Assembly (NCBI GenBank): GCA_963754305.1
Contig: CAVWFR010000005.1
Coordinates: 7,367 to 71,366 of the forward strand
Length of the DNA: 64,000 nucleotides
From: DATEDA01 sp963754305
GTDB lineage: Bacteria; Pseudomonadota; Gammaproteobacteria; Burkholderiales; SG8-39
Direction of reading: 5' to 3'
Made by a program: the position numbers and the translations under genes. The first letter of the stretch is position 1. Every line of letters starts with the position of its first letter. The notes beneath the pieces were generated by a model, which saw nothing but the letters and a program-made list of their open reading frames with translations, did no database searches and was not told where the DNA came from. Below, piece by piece: positions 27,423-36,412 of this stretch.

Positions 27423-28733
27423 ATGCCGGCCCCTCCCACCGACGACCTGATCCCACCCGGAACGCTCGAGGCGAGCGAAGTGCGCGGGCACCTGGACGCG
27501 TCCCGGGCGCGGATGCTGGCGCTGACCCGCGACCTCGACGGCGCGCGATTGTTTGGTCCGCGGCTTGCGATCGTCAACCCGGTGCTGTGGGAGATCGGTC
27601 ATGTCGGCTGGTTCCAGGAGTACTGGTGTCTGCGGCGTCGACCCGACGGGGCGGTCGGGCGATCCCTGGTCGAGCGAGCCGACGCGCTCTACGACTCGAC
27701 CGCGATCCCGCACGATACGCGATGGGACTTACCCCTGCCGTCGCTCGGTGCGACGCTTGTCTACCTCGCTGCGGTGCTCGACCGCGTGCGCGACGCCTTA
27801 ACGCGCCACCCCGGGGACGACCGCCTCCTGTATTTCGCCGAACTTGCCGCCTGCCACGAGGACATGCACGGCGAGGCGCTCCACTACACTCGCCAAACGC
27901 TCGGCTATCCGGCACCGGCGCTGCCGCAGCGTGCGCCCCCCGCTATCGGCGCCGCGGGTGACAAGGACGTCGCGTTCGACGGCGGGGTGTTCCGCCTCGG
28001 CGCCATGCCGAGAGCGGGCTTCGTTCACGACAACGAGAAGTGGGCGCATGGTGTGGCGATCGAACCCTTTCGAATGGCCCGCACACCGGTCACCAACCAC
28101 GACTTCGCGGCGTTCGTCGAGGCCGGCGGTTATACCCGGCGGGAGTGGTGGTCGGACGAAGGCTGGCGCTGGCGCGAGTCGCGCGGTGCGAAGGTGCCGC
28201 AGTACTGGCGCGGCGGACCGGGCGCGTGGACCGAGCGCAGGTTCGACACCTGGCGCGAGCTTGCGGTCGACGAGCCGGTGGCGCATGTGTGCTGGCACGA
28301 GGCGCACGCCTATGCCCGAGCGATAGGCCGGCGGCTGCCGACCGAGGCGGAGTGGGAATTCGCCGCTTGCGACGGTGCCGACGCACCCAAGCCCGAGACC
28401 CCGTGGGGCGGCGAACGCCCGTCGCCGATGCAGGCGAATCTCGACGGCGCGGAGAAGGCGCCGGTAGACGCGTACCCGCAAGGGGACACACGGCGCGGCT
28501 GCCGGCAGTTGTTTGGCAACATCTGGGAGTGGACGGCGTCGACCTTCGCCGCGTATCCCGGCTTCGTACCCGACCCCTATGCGGACTACTCCGCGCCGTG
28601 GTTCGGAACGCACAAGGTGCTGCGGGGCGGCAGCTTCGCCACGCCCGCGCGATTGCTGCGGACCACCTGGCGGAACTTCTATACCCCCGATCGGTACGAC
28701 GTCATAGCCGGGTTTCGGACCTGCGGGTCGTGA
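27423..28733 (+). CDS. senA: Selenoneine synthase SenA (EgtB-like iron enzyme)
   Basis: SenA couples the selenosugar to hercynine. The 436-residue protein has an N-terminal DinB-like domain with iron-ligand motif CHEDMHGEAL (His-x3-His-x-Glu, about residues 145-154) and an earlier IGHVGWFQEYW. A C-terminal formylglycine-enzyme-like (FGE-sulfatase) domain follows (RMARTPVTNHDFAAFVEAGG; GRRLPTEAEWEFAACDG; QLFGNIWEWTAS; KVLRGGSFATPARLLR). Ergothioneine synthase EgtB has the same layout. The adjacent senB makes selenoneine the better reading. Confidence 0.83.
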   Translation: MPAPPTDDLIPPGTLEASEVRGHLDASRARMLALTRDLDGARLFGPRLAIVNPVLWEIGHVGWFQEYWCLRRRPDGAVGRSLVERADALYDSTAIPHDTRWDLPLPSLGATLVYLAAVLDRVRDALTRHPGDDRLLYFAELAACHEDMHGEALHYTRQTLGYPAPALPQRAPPAIGAAGDKDVAFDGGVFRLGAMPRAGFVHDNEKWAHGVAIEPFRMARTPVTNHDFAAFVEAGGYTRREWWSDEGWRWRESRGAKVPQYWRGGPGAWTERRFDTWRELAVDEPVAHVCWHEAHAYARAIGRRLPTEAEWEFAACDGADAPKPETPWGGERPSPMQANLDGAEKAPVDAYPQGDTRRGCRQLFGNIWEWTASTFAAYPGFVPDPYADYSAPWFGTHKVLRGGSFATPARLLRTTWRNFYTPDRYDVIAGFRTCGS

Positions 28734-29536
28734 CGAAGCGCATCGCCTCGCGCGACAATGCGCTCTATAAGCGTCTCGCGCGGCTCGCCTCGTCGTCGCG
28801 CGCTCGGCGGGAGCAGGGCGCCGCCCTGCTCGATGGACCGCATCTCGTCGCGACCTTCCGCGCGAGCGGCGGTACGGCCGAGACGCTGGTCGCGAGCGAG
28901 AGCGGGTACGCCCGGCCCGAGATCCGGACGCTGTACGACAGTACCCCCGCGCGCGCGCGCGTGCTGCTGGCCGACCGGCTGTTCGACGCGCTCGCACAGG
29001 TCGTTTCGCCGACCGGGATCCTCGCGGTAGTGCGGACGCCGGCGGAATCCGCGCCCCCGTCCGCGCTCGAGACCTGCCTGCTGCTCGAGGGTATCCAGGA
29101 CCCCGGCAATCTAGGCTCGATCCTCCGCACTGCGGTCGCGGCCGGAGTTCGCCAGCTGTTTCTCGCGCCCGGGTGCGTGTTCGCGTGGTCGCCCAAGGTG
29201 TTGCGCGCCGGGCAGGGAGCGCACTTCGGCTTATCGATCCATGAGCAAGTGCCGCTCGCCGCGCTCGTCACCCGCTTCCCGGGAACGGTCGTCGCGACCG
29301 ACCCTCACGCGGCGCAGACGCTGTTCGATCTCGACCTGTCCGGGCAGGTGGCATGGGTGTTCGGAGCCGAGGGGAGCGGCGTTTCGCCGGCGCTCGCCGC
29401 AGCCGCGACCGTTCGGGTGCGCATCCCGATGCCGGGCGCCTCCGAATCGCTCAACGTGGCCGCCGCCGCCGCGGTGTGCCTTTTCGAGCAGGTCCGGCAA
29501 GGCGCGCAGGCAGCGCGTCGCGATCGGACCAACTGA
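28730..29536 (+). CDS. SpoU/TrmH-family RNA 2'-O-methyltransferase
   Basis: These knotted methyltransferases modify ribose 2'-OH in rRNA or tRNA using SAM. The 268-residue protein has a small N-terminal substrate-binding region and the three SpoU motifs: LLLEGIQDPGNLGSILRTA, WVFGAEGSGVSP and IPMPGASESLNVAAAAAV. The GTG start at 28730 overlaps the senA stop, giving the plausible N-terminus MTKRIASRDNALYKRLARLA. The exact RNA target cannot be read from sequence. Confidence 0.88.
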   Translation: MTKRIASRDNALYKRLARLASSSRARREQGAALLDGPHLVATFRASGGTAETLVASESGYARPEIRTLYDSTPARARVLLADRLFDALAQVVSPTGILAVVRTPAESAPPSALETCLLLEGIQDPGNLGSILRTAVAAGVRQLFLAPGCVFAWSPKVLRAGQGAHFGLSIHEQVPLAALVTRFPGTVVATDPHAAQTLFDLDLSGQVAWVFGAEGSGVSPALAAAATVRVRIPMPGASESLNVAAAAAVCLFEQVRQGAQAARRDRTN

Positions 29537-29600
29537 CGCGCTAAGGTCAGCACACACCGCTCAAAACACCCGGCGCAGAACACCCGGCTCAGAACCCGAC

Positions 29601-30428
29601 TCAGAACACCCGGCGCTCGAGCTTGACGTCCTGCATGATCTTGGTCGCGATCTCCTCGATCGAGCGCGTCGTGGAATTGAGCCAGGCGATCCCGTGCCGC
29701 CGCATGAGCCGCTCGGCCTCGCCGACCTCGTAGCGGCAGTTCTCCAGTCGCGCGTAGCGGCTGTCGGGACGCCGCTCGTGGCGGATCTCCGCGAGCCGCT
29801 CCGGCGCGATGGTGAGGCCGTAGAGCTTGCCTAGATGCGGCTCGACCGCGCCCGGGAGCGTGCCGCGATCGAAGTCGTCGGGGGTCAGCGGATAGTTGGC
29901 CGCCTTGACCCCGAGCTGGAGCGCCATGTAGAGACAGGTCGGGGTCTTGCCGCTGCGCGACACGCCGACGAGTATCACGTCCGCCTTGCCGAGATCCTCG
30001 TTGCCGAGACCGTCGTCGTGGCCAAGGGCGAAGTTGATCGCTTCGATGCGGTCCAGATACTCCTTAGCGTTGGCGACGCTGTGCGACCGGCCGACGGTGT
30101 GCGACGAGCGCGTCCCCAGCTCGCTCTCGAGCGGGTTCAGGAAGCCCTCGAAGAAGTCGAGCACGAGCGCGTCGGCGGCGATGAGCGCCGCCCGGATGTC
30201 GTCGTTCACCAGGGTGCAGAACACGATCGGCCGCGCACCCGAGCGCGTCCTTGCTGCCGCAATCCGCGCCACGCATTCCTCCGCTTTCGCGAGCGAGTCC
30301 ACGAACGGCTCCACCACCTGCTGGAACTCGACGCCCTCGAACTGGGTGAGCAGGCTGTGGCCGAGGGCCTCGGCGGTGATGCCGGTACCGTCGGAGACGA
30401 AAAAGACGGTGCGGGATGGATTTGCCAT
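29601..30428 (-). CDS. ppsR: PEP synthase regulatory kinase/pyrophosphorylase PpsR
   Basis: PpsR switches PEP synthase off by ADP-dependent phosphorylation and on by phosphate-dependent removal. The 275-residue DUF299 protein starts MANPSRTVFFVSDGTGITAE and has the P-loop GVSRSGKTPTCLYMALQ. It is divergent from its target ppsA, the usual arrangement. The longer open frame upstream reads into the promoter region and was not used. Confidence 0.95.
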   Translation of the reverse strand: MANPSRTVFFVSDGTGITAEALGHSLLTQFEGVEFQQVVEPFVDSLAKAEECVARIAAARTRSGARPIVFCTLVNDDIRAALIAADALVLDFFEGFLNPLESELGTRSSHTVGRSHSVANAKEYLDRIEAINFALGHDDGLGNEDLGKADVILVGVSRSGKTPTCLYMALQLGVKAANYPLTPDDFDRGTLPGAVEPHLGKLYGLTIAPERLAEIRHERRPDSRYARLENCRYEVGEAERLMRRHGIAWLNSTTRSIEEIATKIMQDVKLERRVF

Positions 30429-30439
30429 CGGTGTCGGAC

Positions 30440-30493
30440 CCGGTTGCTGCGGCGCGTCGTAAAATAGCCGCTTCTGGATCACGCGGCAACCGG
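30440..30493. promoter_or_regulatory. ppsR/ppsA divergent control region with inverted repeat
   Basis: An 8-bp perfect inverted repeat (CCGGTTGC at 30440-30447 and GCAACCGG at 30486-30493) flanks a candidate ppsA -10 box TAAAAT (30460-30465). No clear -35 is visible. The repeat could be an operator or a leader hairpin; its centre lies between the two start codons. Confidence 0.4.
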
Positions 30494-30505
30494 AGCGAGC
30501 GCGAC

Positions 30506-32878
30506 ATGGCAGCAAGCGATTACGTGGTGCGGTTCGAGCATCTCCGGTTGGCCGACATCGCAGCCGTCGGCGGCAAGAACGCCTCGCTCGGGGAGATGAT
30601 CGCAAACCTCGCCGCGTGCGGGATCCGCGTGCCGGGCGGGTTTGCGACGACCGCCGCGGCATACCGGGAGTTTCTGGCGGGCGCGGGCTTGGCTGAGCGC
30701 ATCGCTGCGCGTCTCGCGGCGCTCGATCCGGACGACGTCGCGGCGCTCGCGCGTTGCGGTGCGGAGATCCGGCAGTGGGTGATCGACGCCCCGCTTCCGC
30801 CCCGGCTCGAAGCCGCGATCGCTGCCGCCTACGGCGACTTGATGAAGGCCGGCGCGCATCCGGTTGCGGTCCGCTCGAGCGCTACCGCAGAGGACCTCCC
30901 GGACGCTTCGTTCGCGGGCCAGCAGGAGACGTTCCTCAACGTCTCCGGCCTGCCGGCGGTTCTCAACGCTATCAGGCAAGTGTTCGCCTCGCTCTACAAC
31001 GATCGGGCCATCTCCTATCGCGTCCACACGGGCTACGCGCACGCCGAGCTCGCGCTCTCGGCCGGCATCCAGCGCATGGTCCGCAGCGACCTCGCCGCGA
31101 GCGGCGTGATGTTCACGCTCGATACCGAGTCCGGGTTTCGGGACGTCGTGTTTATCACCGCCGCGTACGGGCTGGGCGAGACGGTCGTGCAGGGGGCGGT
31201 CAACCCCGACGAGTTCTACGTCCACAAGCCGATGCTGGCCGCGGGCAAGCAGTCGATCATCCGCCGCAGCCTGGGGTCGAAGCTGGTGAAGATGGTGTTC
31301 GCCGACGGCGCTAGCGTCGGCCGCACGACCGCGACCATCGACGTACCGGCGGCCGATCGCCACCGATTCTGCATCACCGACGAGGACGCCGTCGAGCTGG
31401 CGCGCTCCGCCGTCGAGATCGAGCGCCACTACGGCCGCCCGATGGACATCGAATGGGGCAAGGACGGTACGGACGGCAAGCTGTACCTCCTGCAGGCGCG
31501 ACCCGAGACGGTCAAATCGCAGCCGGCACGCGAGCGGCAGGAGCAGTACCGCCTAGGGCGGCAGCGCTCGCGCGTCCTCGTCTCGGGCCGGGCGATCGGG
31601 CAGAAGATCGGCATCGGCCCGGTGCGGATCGTGAAGGATGCGGGCGGGATGTCGCGCGTGCGCGAGGGCGACGTTCTGGTCACCGACATGACCGATCCCA
31701 ACTGGGAGCCGGTCATGAAGCGCGCGGCGGCGATCGTCACCAACCGCGGCGGCCGCACCTGCCACGCCGCGATCATCGCGCGCGAGCTCGGCATCCCGGC
31801 CGTCGTCGGCTGCGGCGATGCTACCGACCGGCTGGCTGCCGCCGGCGAGGTGACCGTGTCCTGCGCCGAGGGCGACACCGGGAACGTGTACGAGGGCCGG
31901 CTGGCGGTTGAGGTGACAACTCAGCGACTCGGCGAAATGCCGCACATCCCGGTCAAGATCAGCATGAACGTCGGCAATCCCAATCTCGCGTTCGACCTCC
32001 AGAGCCTCCCGAACGCCGGTGTAGGACTCGCTCGCCTCGAGTTCGTGATCAACAACATGATCGGCGTACATCCGAAGGCGGTGCTCGATTATCCCGACCT
32101 TCCGCAAGATCTGCGGCGCGCGGTCGAATCCGCGGCGCGCGGATATGCGAGTCCGCGGGCGTTCTACGTCGAGAAGCTCGTCGAGGGCGTGGCCACGATC
32201 GCGGCGGCATTTTGGCCCAAGCCGGTGATCGTCCGGTTATCGGACTTCAAGTCGAACGAATACCGCAAGCTCATCGGCGGCGCGCGCTACGAGCCGGAGG
32301 AGGAGAACCCGATGCTCGGTTTCCGCGGCGCTGCGCGCTACCTCGCGGAGTCGTTCCGCGACTCGTTCGCGCTCGAGTGCGAAGCGCTGAAGCGCGTGCG
32401 CGAGGCAATGGGGCTCGCCAACGTCGAGCTGATGGTCCCGTTCGTGCGCACCCTGGACGAGGCGCGGCAGGTGATGGACCTCCTTGCGCGGCAGGGCCTG
32501 CGACGCGGCGAGAACGGCCTGCGCATCGTCATGATGTGCGAGCTGCCTTCGAACGCGCTGCTCGCCGACCAGTTCCTCGAGCATTTCGACGGGTTCTCGA
32601 TCGGCTCCAACGATCTCACCCAGCTCACCCTCGGCCTCGACCGCGACTCGGGGCTCGTCGCCGCGTCGTTCGACGAGCGTGATCCCGCCGTGCGGATTCT
32701 GCTGCGGATGGCGATCCAGGCTTGCCGGCGCCAGGGCAAGTACGTCGGAATCTGCGGCCAAGGCCCGTCCGATCATCCCGATCTCGCCCGCTGGCTGGCG
32801 GCAGAGGGGATCGAGAGCCTTTCGCTCAACCCCGATACGGTGGTCGAGACGTGGCTCGAGCTGGCGAAGGCGGCATGA
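30506..32878 (+). CDS. ppsA: Phosphoenolpyruvate synthase
   Basis: PpsA converts pyruvate and ATP to PEP, AMP and phosphate for gluconeogenesis. The 790-residue protein has the N-terminal ATP-grasp region (AVGGKNASLGEM; VAVRSSATAEDLPDASFAGQQ) and the phosphohistidine domain GGRTCHAAIIARELGIPAVVG. The C-terminal PEP-binding barrel contains GSNDLTQLTLGLDRDSG and GICGQGPSDHPD. Length is normal. Confidence 0.97.
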   Translation: MAASDYVVRFEHLRLADIAAVGGKNASLGEMIANLAACGIRVPGGFATTAAAYREFLAGAGLAERIAARLAALDPDDVAALARCGAEIRQWVIDAPLPPRLEAAIAAAYGDLMKAGAHPVAVRSSATAEDLPDASFAGQQETFLNVSGLPAVLNAIRQVFASLYNDRAISYRVHTGYAHAELALSAGIQRMVRSDLAASGVMFTLDTESGFRDVVFITAAYGLGETVVQGAVNPDEFYVHKPMLAAGKQSIIRRSLGSKLVKMVFADGASVGRTTATIDVPAADRHRFCITDEDAVELARSAVEIERHYGRPMDIEWGKDGTDGKLYLLQARPETVKSQPARERQEQYRLGRQRSRVLVSGRAIGQKIGIGPVRIVKDAGGMSRVREGDVLVTDMTDPNWEPVMKRAAAIVTNRGGRTCHAAIIARELGIPAVVGCGDATDRLAAAGEVTVSCAEGDTGNVYEGRLAVEVTTQRLGEMPHIPVKISMNVGNPNLAFDLQSLPNAGVGLARLEFVINNMIGVHPKAVLDYPDLPQDLRRAVESAARGYASPRAFYVEKLVEGVATIAAAFWPKPVIVRLSDFKSNEYRKLIGGARYEPEEENPMLGFRGAARYLAESFRDSFALECEALKRVREAMGLANVELMVPFVRTLDEARQVMDLLARQGLRRGENGLRIVMMCELPSNALLADQFLEHFDGFSIGSNDLTQLTLGLDRDSGLVAASFDERDPAVRILLRMAIQACRRQGKYVGICGQGPSDHPDLARWLAAEGIESLSLNPDTVVETWLELAKAA

Positions 32879-32935
32879 GCTGGTAGCTGACGAGGTAGCC
32901 GAGGAGCGCGAAGGGCAGCCCGCTCGTCGCGCCGG

Positions 32936-33382
32936 CTAGGCTTTCACCCGCAGCAGCCGCTGCTTCTCCCGATTCCACTCGCGCTCTTTCTGCGCGGCAC
33001 GCTTGTCGTGCTGCTTCTTGCCGCGCGCGAGCCCGACCTCGAGCTTGATCCGGCCCTTCGTGTAGTGCAGGTTGATGGGGACCATGGTGTAGCCGGCCCG
33101 CTCGACCTTCCCGATCAGCCGCCGGATCTCCTCGGCGCGCAGAAGGAGCTTGCGGGTGCGCACCGGGTCAGGCCGTACGTGCGTGGAGGCGGCGAGCAGC
33201 GGGCTGATGTGCGCCCCGATCAAGAAGACCTCGCCACCCTTGACGACGACATAGCCCTCCTTGAGCTGCGCGCGCCCGGCGCGGATCGCCTTCACCTCCC
33301 AGCCTTCGAGCGCGATGCCGGCCTCGTAGCGCTCTTCCACGAAGTAGTCGTGGAACGCCTTGCGATTGTCGACGATGCTCAC
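32936..33382 (-). CDS. smpB: SsrA-binding protein SmpB
   Basis: SmpB binds tmRNA and brings it to stalled ribosomes. The 148-residue protein has KAFHDYFVEERYEAGIALEGWEVKAIRAG, split by family motifs VVKGGEVFLIGAHISP and RKLLLRAEEI, and a basic tail (KKQHDKRAAQKEREWNREKQ). It is divergent from ratA, as in many proteobacteria. The tmRNA gene is not in the window. Confidence 0.96.
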   Translation of the reverse strand: MSIVDNRKAFHDYFVEERYEAGIALEGWEVKAIRAGRAQLKEGYVVVKGGEVFLIGAHISPLLAASTHVRPDPVRTRKLLLRAEEIRRLIGKVERAGYTMVPINLHYTKGRIKLEVGLARGKKQHDKRAAQKEREWNREKQRLLRVKA

Positions 33383-33443
33383 TTGATCGTGGTTTCGTTA
33401 CACTGCCGCGATTCTACTCAGCTTCCCGGTCAGCACTGCGAGA

Positions 33444-33881
33444 ATGGTGGTCGTCGAACGCCAGGGGCTCGTCCCCTACAGCGCGCAACGCATGTTCGCG
33501 CTGGTGGACGACATCGAGTCCTACCCGCTGTTCCTGCCATGGTGCAGCGGCGCCGATGTCGAGTCGAGGGACTCGCGGTGCACGATCGCCACCATCCACG
33601 TCGATTTCCGGGGCGTCCGGCAGGCGTTCACAACCGAGAACCGGAAGCGCCCCGGCGAGCGGATTCAGATGGCGCTGATGCGCGGCCCGTTCCGCAGCCT
33701 GACGGGCGAATGGCGCTTCCGCGGGCTCGCGAGCGCGGGCTGCAAGGTCGAGCTGTCGCTTGCCTACCAGCTCGCGAGTCCGCTCCTCGATCGGATGATG
33801 GGCCCGGTCTTCGACCACATCGCCAACACTTTCGTCGACGCATTCGTGCGTCGCGCCGAGGCGCTGGATGAGGCGCGGTGA
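33444..33881 (+). CDS. ratA: RatA/Coq10-type START-domain protein
   Basis: Proteins of this family (PasT/RatA in E. coli, Coq10 in mitochondria) bind hydrophobic ligands such as ubiquinone; E. coli RatA was also reported to block ribosome subunit joining. The 145-residue protein has VPYSAQRMFALVDDIESYPLFLPWCSGADV and the C-terminal helix DHIANTFVDAFVRRAE. Toxin function should not be assumed from the name. Confidence 0.92.
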   Translation: MVVVERQGLVPYSAQRMFALVDDIESYPLFLPWCSGADVESRDSRCTIATIHVDFRGVRQAFTTENRKRPGERIQMALMRGPFRSLTGEWRFRGLASAGCKVELSLAYQLASPLLDRMMGPVFDHIANTFVDAFVRRAEALDEAR

Positions 33882-34156
33882 TGCTGCGGATCGAGGTCGT
33901 CTATGCGGCGCCCGGATGCACGGCACGGCACGCAATCGAGGTGGAGGAAGGCGCGACTGTCCGCGACGCGATCGAGCAGAGCGGCGTGCTGGCGCGATGC
34001 CCCGAGATCGATCTCGCGCGTAACCGGGTGGGCATCTACGGCAAGCTCGCGTCGCTTGCCACGCGGCTCAGCGATCTGGACCGGGTCGAGATCCTGCGGC
34101 CACTGCAAGTCGATCCGCAGACCGCGCGGCGCGGCCGCGCGAGCCGGCGGCGTTGA
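33881..34156 (+). CDS. RnfH-family ubiquitin-like protein
   Basis: This small beta-grasp protein of unknown role (formerly UPF0125, RatB) usually follows ratA. The 91-residue frame has IEVVYAAPGCTARHAIEVEEG, NRVGIYGKLASLATRLSDLDRVEI broken by short loops, and RPLQVDPQTARR. The ATG at 33881 overlaps the ratA stop (TGATG); a GTG 3 bp upstream is an alternative. Confidence 0.92.
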   Translation: MLRIEVVYAAPGCTARHAIEVEEGATVRDAIEQSGVLARCPEIDLARNRVGIYGKLASLATRLSDLDRVEILRPLQVDPQTARRGRASRRR

Positions 34157-34181
34157 GCTGAAAAAGCGCGGCCGCGGACGC

Positions 34182-34224
34182 GGGGATTTCAACGATACCT
34201 GGAAGCGCCAGGGAGGTATCCCCC
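34182..34224. terminator. Possible bidirectional hairpin between rnfH and the DUF4124 gene
   Basis: GATACC(TGG) at 34194-34202 can pair with (CCA)GGGA-GGTATC ending at 34220, between two convergent genes. There is no strong T-run on either side, so termination is only inferred from position. Confidence 0.3.
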
Positions 34225-34242
34225 TCGCATCCTGAAAACGGG

Positions 34243-34734
34243 CTATTTGCAGCCGAGGGCCATCTCGCGCTGGATGCGCGAAATCTCGCCTTGGACTCCC
34301 GCGTCGTCGAGATAGACGCGCTCGCCGTTCTCGTTGAGCCGCGCGACTCTTGCACCGGACTGCAGGCCCGCCAGCTCCCGCTGCGCGCCGGCGCAGCTCT
34401 CCGCCTTCTGCCGCTGATCCTGCGCGAGCTTCTCGTCCTTGCGGGCTTTCTCGTCGGCCTCGGTCCGGCGCTGCCGGAACGCCTGCTCCTGCTCGGCGGC
34501 GGTCTTCGGCCCGGACGACTTGGCAGCGGCCTCGCCGCTCGCAGCGGCGCCCGAAGGCGCCCCCGGGCCGACGCTGCTGATGCGCGAAGCCGTGACCTTT
34601 TCCGCCTTGCGGCCATCGGCCGGCGGACGGTCGGAATACTGAATCTTGCCGTCAGGGCCGACGGACTTGTAGAGCTGTTGCGCGGCAGCGGGTGCAATCG
34701 CCGCGAGCGCGGCCACCAAACCTACCATTCCCAC
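34243..34734 (-). CDS. DUF4124-domain periplasmic protein
   Basis: Function unknown. The 163-residue protein has a signal peptide (LVAALAAIAPAAAQ), then the DUF4124 motif LYKSVGPDGKIQYSDRPPADG. An Ala/Lys/Glu-rich stretch and a charged helical tail with two cysteines (SCAGAQREL; MALGCK) follow. The frame opens with GTG at 34734; ATG at 34728 is equally possible. Its place between rnfH and guaB is common in betaproteobacteria. Confidence 0.85.
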   Translation of the reverse strand: MGMVGLVAALAAIAPAAAQQLYKSVGPDGKIQYSDRPPADGRKAEKVTASRISSVGPGAPSGAAASGEAAAKSSGPKTAAEQEQAFRQRRTEADEKARKDEKLAQDQRQKAESCAGAQRELAGLQSGARVARLNENGERVYLDDAGVQGEISRIQREMALGCK

Positions 34735-34870
34735 CTACCACGGCCGACAACTCGACCGACCACTCGCGGTACCGGCGCAGTCATGACATTGTCCTCGTCG
34801 AGGCTGTGCGAGGGACCATAAAGGGTTTGGCCCACCGCGTCAATCGACGTCCGGGCGTGCAACAGGTCAA

Positions 34871-34899
34871 TTTACCGGGGAACCTCACGTGCGTATAAT
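34871..34899 (+). promoter_or_regulatory. Sigma70-type promoter of guaB
   Basis: TTTACC (34871-34876), a 17-bp spacer and a perfect TATAAT (34894-34899) lie 28 bp before the guaB start. This is the best-matching promoter in the window and would drive guaB-guaA and probably tadA. Confidence 0.8.
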
Positions 34900-34926
34900 T
34901 CACCCTTTGCGGGCGCGCATTCTGCA

Positions 34927-36387
34927 ATGCGAGTGATCACCAAGGCGCTGACCTTCGACGACGTCCTGCTCGTCCCCGACCACTCGACCGTCCTCCCGCG
35001 CGACGTCGGCCTTCGCACCCGGCTCTCCCGCAACATCCAGATCAGCATCCCGATCGTCTCGGCGGCGATGGACACCGTCACCGAGGCGCGGCTCGCCATC
35101 GCGATCGCCCAGGAGGGCGGGCTCGGAATCGTCCACAAGAACCTCACGGCGAAGGCTCAGGCCGCCGAGGTCCTGAAGGTCAAGCGTTACGAATCGGGCG
35201 TGGTGCGCGATCCGATCACCATTCCGCCCGACATGAGCGTGCGTGAGGTGAAGGCGCTCACCGAGTCGCACCGGATCTCAGGTCTGCCGGTAGTCGATGG
35301 CAAGCGCGTCGTCGGGATCGTCACTAACCGCGACCTTCGGTTCGAGACGCGGCTCGACCAGCCCGTGCGCGCGATCATGACGCCGCGGGAGCGCCTGATC
35401 ACGGTGCGTGAAGGCGCGACGCTCGACGAGGCGAAAACGCTGATGCACCAGCACCGGCTGGAGCGCGTGCTGGTGGTGAACGGCGACTTCGAGCTGCGCG
35501 GTCTGATGACCGTCAAGGACATCCTCAAAGCGAGCGAGCACCCGAACGCCTCTAAGGACGAACAGGGCAAGCTGCGCGTGGGTGCAGCGGTCGGGGTCGG
35601 CGAGGGCACCGAGGAGCGCGTCGCCGCGCTGGTCGAGGCGGGCGCGGATCTGCTCGTGGTCGATACCGCACACGGCCATGCACAGGCAGTCCTCGACCGA
35701 ATCAAGTGGGTCAAGACGAATTTCCCCAGGATCGACGTGGTCGGCGGGAACGTCGCCACCGCCGCCGGCGCGCGCGCGCTGGTCGACCACGGCGCCGACG
35801 GCGTGAAGGTCGGCATCGGCCCGGGCTCGATCTGCACGACGCGCGTCGTCGCCGGCGTGGGCGTGCCGCAGATCACCGCTATCCTCGACGTCGCCGAGGG
35901 CCTGGCGGGAACAAACGTGCCGCTGATCGCCGATGGCGGCATCCGCTACTCGGGCGACATCCCGAAGGCCATCGCCGCCGGCGCGCATTGCGTGATGATC
36001 GGCAGCCTGCTCGCCGGCACCGAGGAGTCGCCGGGAGAGATCGAGCTCTACCAGGGCCGGTCCTACAAGGCTTACCGCGGCATGGGCTCGCTCGGCGCCA
36101 TGCAGCAGGGCGCGGCGGATCGTTATTTCCAGGACCCGATGATGCATGCGGACAAGCTCGTGCCCGAGGGCGTCGAAGGCCGCGTGCCGTACAAGGGGTC
36201 GGCGGTCGGAGTCATCAGCCAGCTGCTCGGCGGCCTGCGGGCGAGCATGGGCTATGTCGGCTGCGCCACGATCGACGAGCTCCGCACCCGCGCCGAGTTC
36301 GTCGAGATCTCGGGCGCCGGGATGCGCGAGTCCCATGTCCACGACGTGCAGATCGTCAAGGAAGCCCCCAATTACCGGATCGAATGA
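34927..36387 (+). CDS. guaB: IMP dehydrogenase
   Basis: GuaB oxidises IMP to XMP, the committed step to guanine nucleotides. The 486-residue TIM-barrel protein has two CBS domains (about residues 93-205) inserted in the barrel. The catalytic loop GPGSICTTRVVAGVGVPQ carries the active Cys, and GSLLAGTEESPGE and YRGMGSLGAM follow. Length and motifs are standard. Confidence 0.98.
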   Translation: MRVITKALTFDDVLLVPDHSTVLPRDVGLRTRLSRNIQISIPIVSAAMDTVTEARLAIAIAQEGGLGIVHKNLTAKAQAAEVLKVKRYESGVVRDPITIPPDMSVREVKALTESHRISGLPVVDGKRVVGIVTNRDLRFETRLDQPVRAIMTPRERLITVREGATLDEAKTLMHQHRLERVLVVNGDFELRGLMTVKDILKASEHPNASKDEQGKLRVGAAVGVGEGTEERVAALVEAGADLLVVDTAHGHAQAVLDRIKWVKTNFPRIDVVGGNVATAAGARALVDHGADGVKVGIGPGSICTTRVVAGVGVPQITAILDVAEGLAGTNVPLIADGGIRYSGDIPKAIAAGAHCVMIGSLLAGTEESPGEIELYQGRSYKAYRGMGSLGAMQQGAADRYFQDPMMHADKLVPEGVEGRVPYKGSAVGVISQLLGGLRASMGYVGCATIDELRTRAEFVEISGAGMRESHVHDVQIVKEAPNYRIE

Positions 36388-36412
36388 CGCCCACCCGACT
36401 GCGCGCCGCGCA

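Noticed and set aside
32879..32935. Minus-strand reading LAGATSGLPFALLGYLVSYQL between ppsA and smpB
   Set aside because: It looks like the end of a membrane protein but is too short, lacks a start and merges with the antisense of ppsA; probably chance or an old remnant.
33444..34156. RatA/RatB as a toxin-antitoxin pair
   Set aside because: The neighbouring RnfH-like protein is not an antitoxin by current knowledge, and RatA homologues are mostly Coq10-like lipid-binding proteins.
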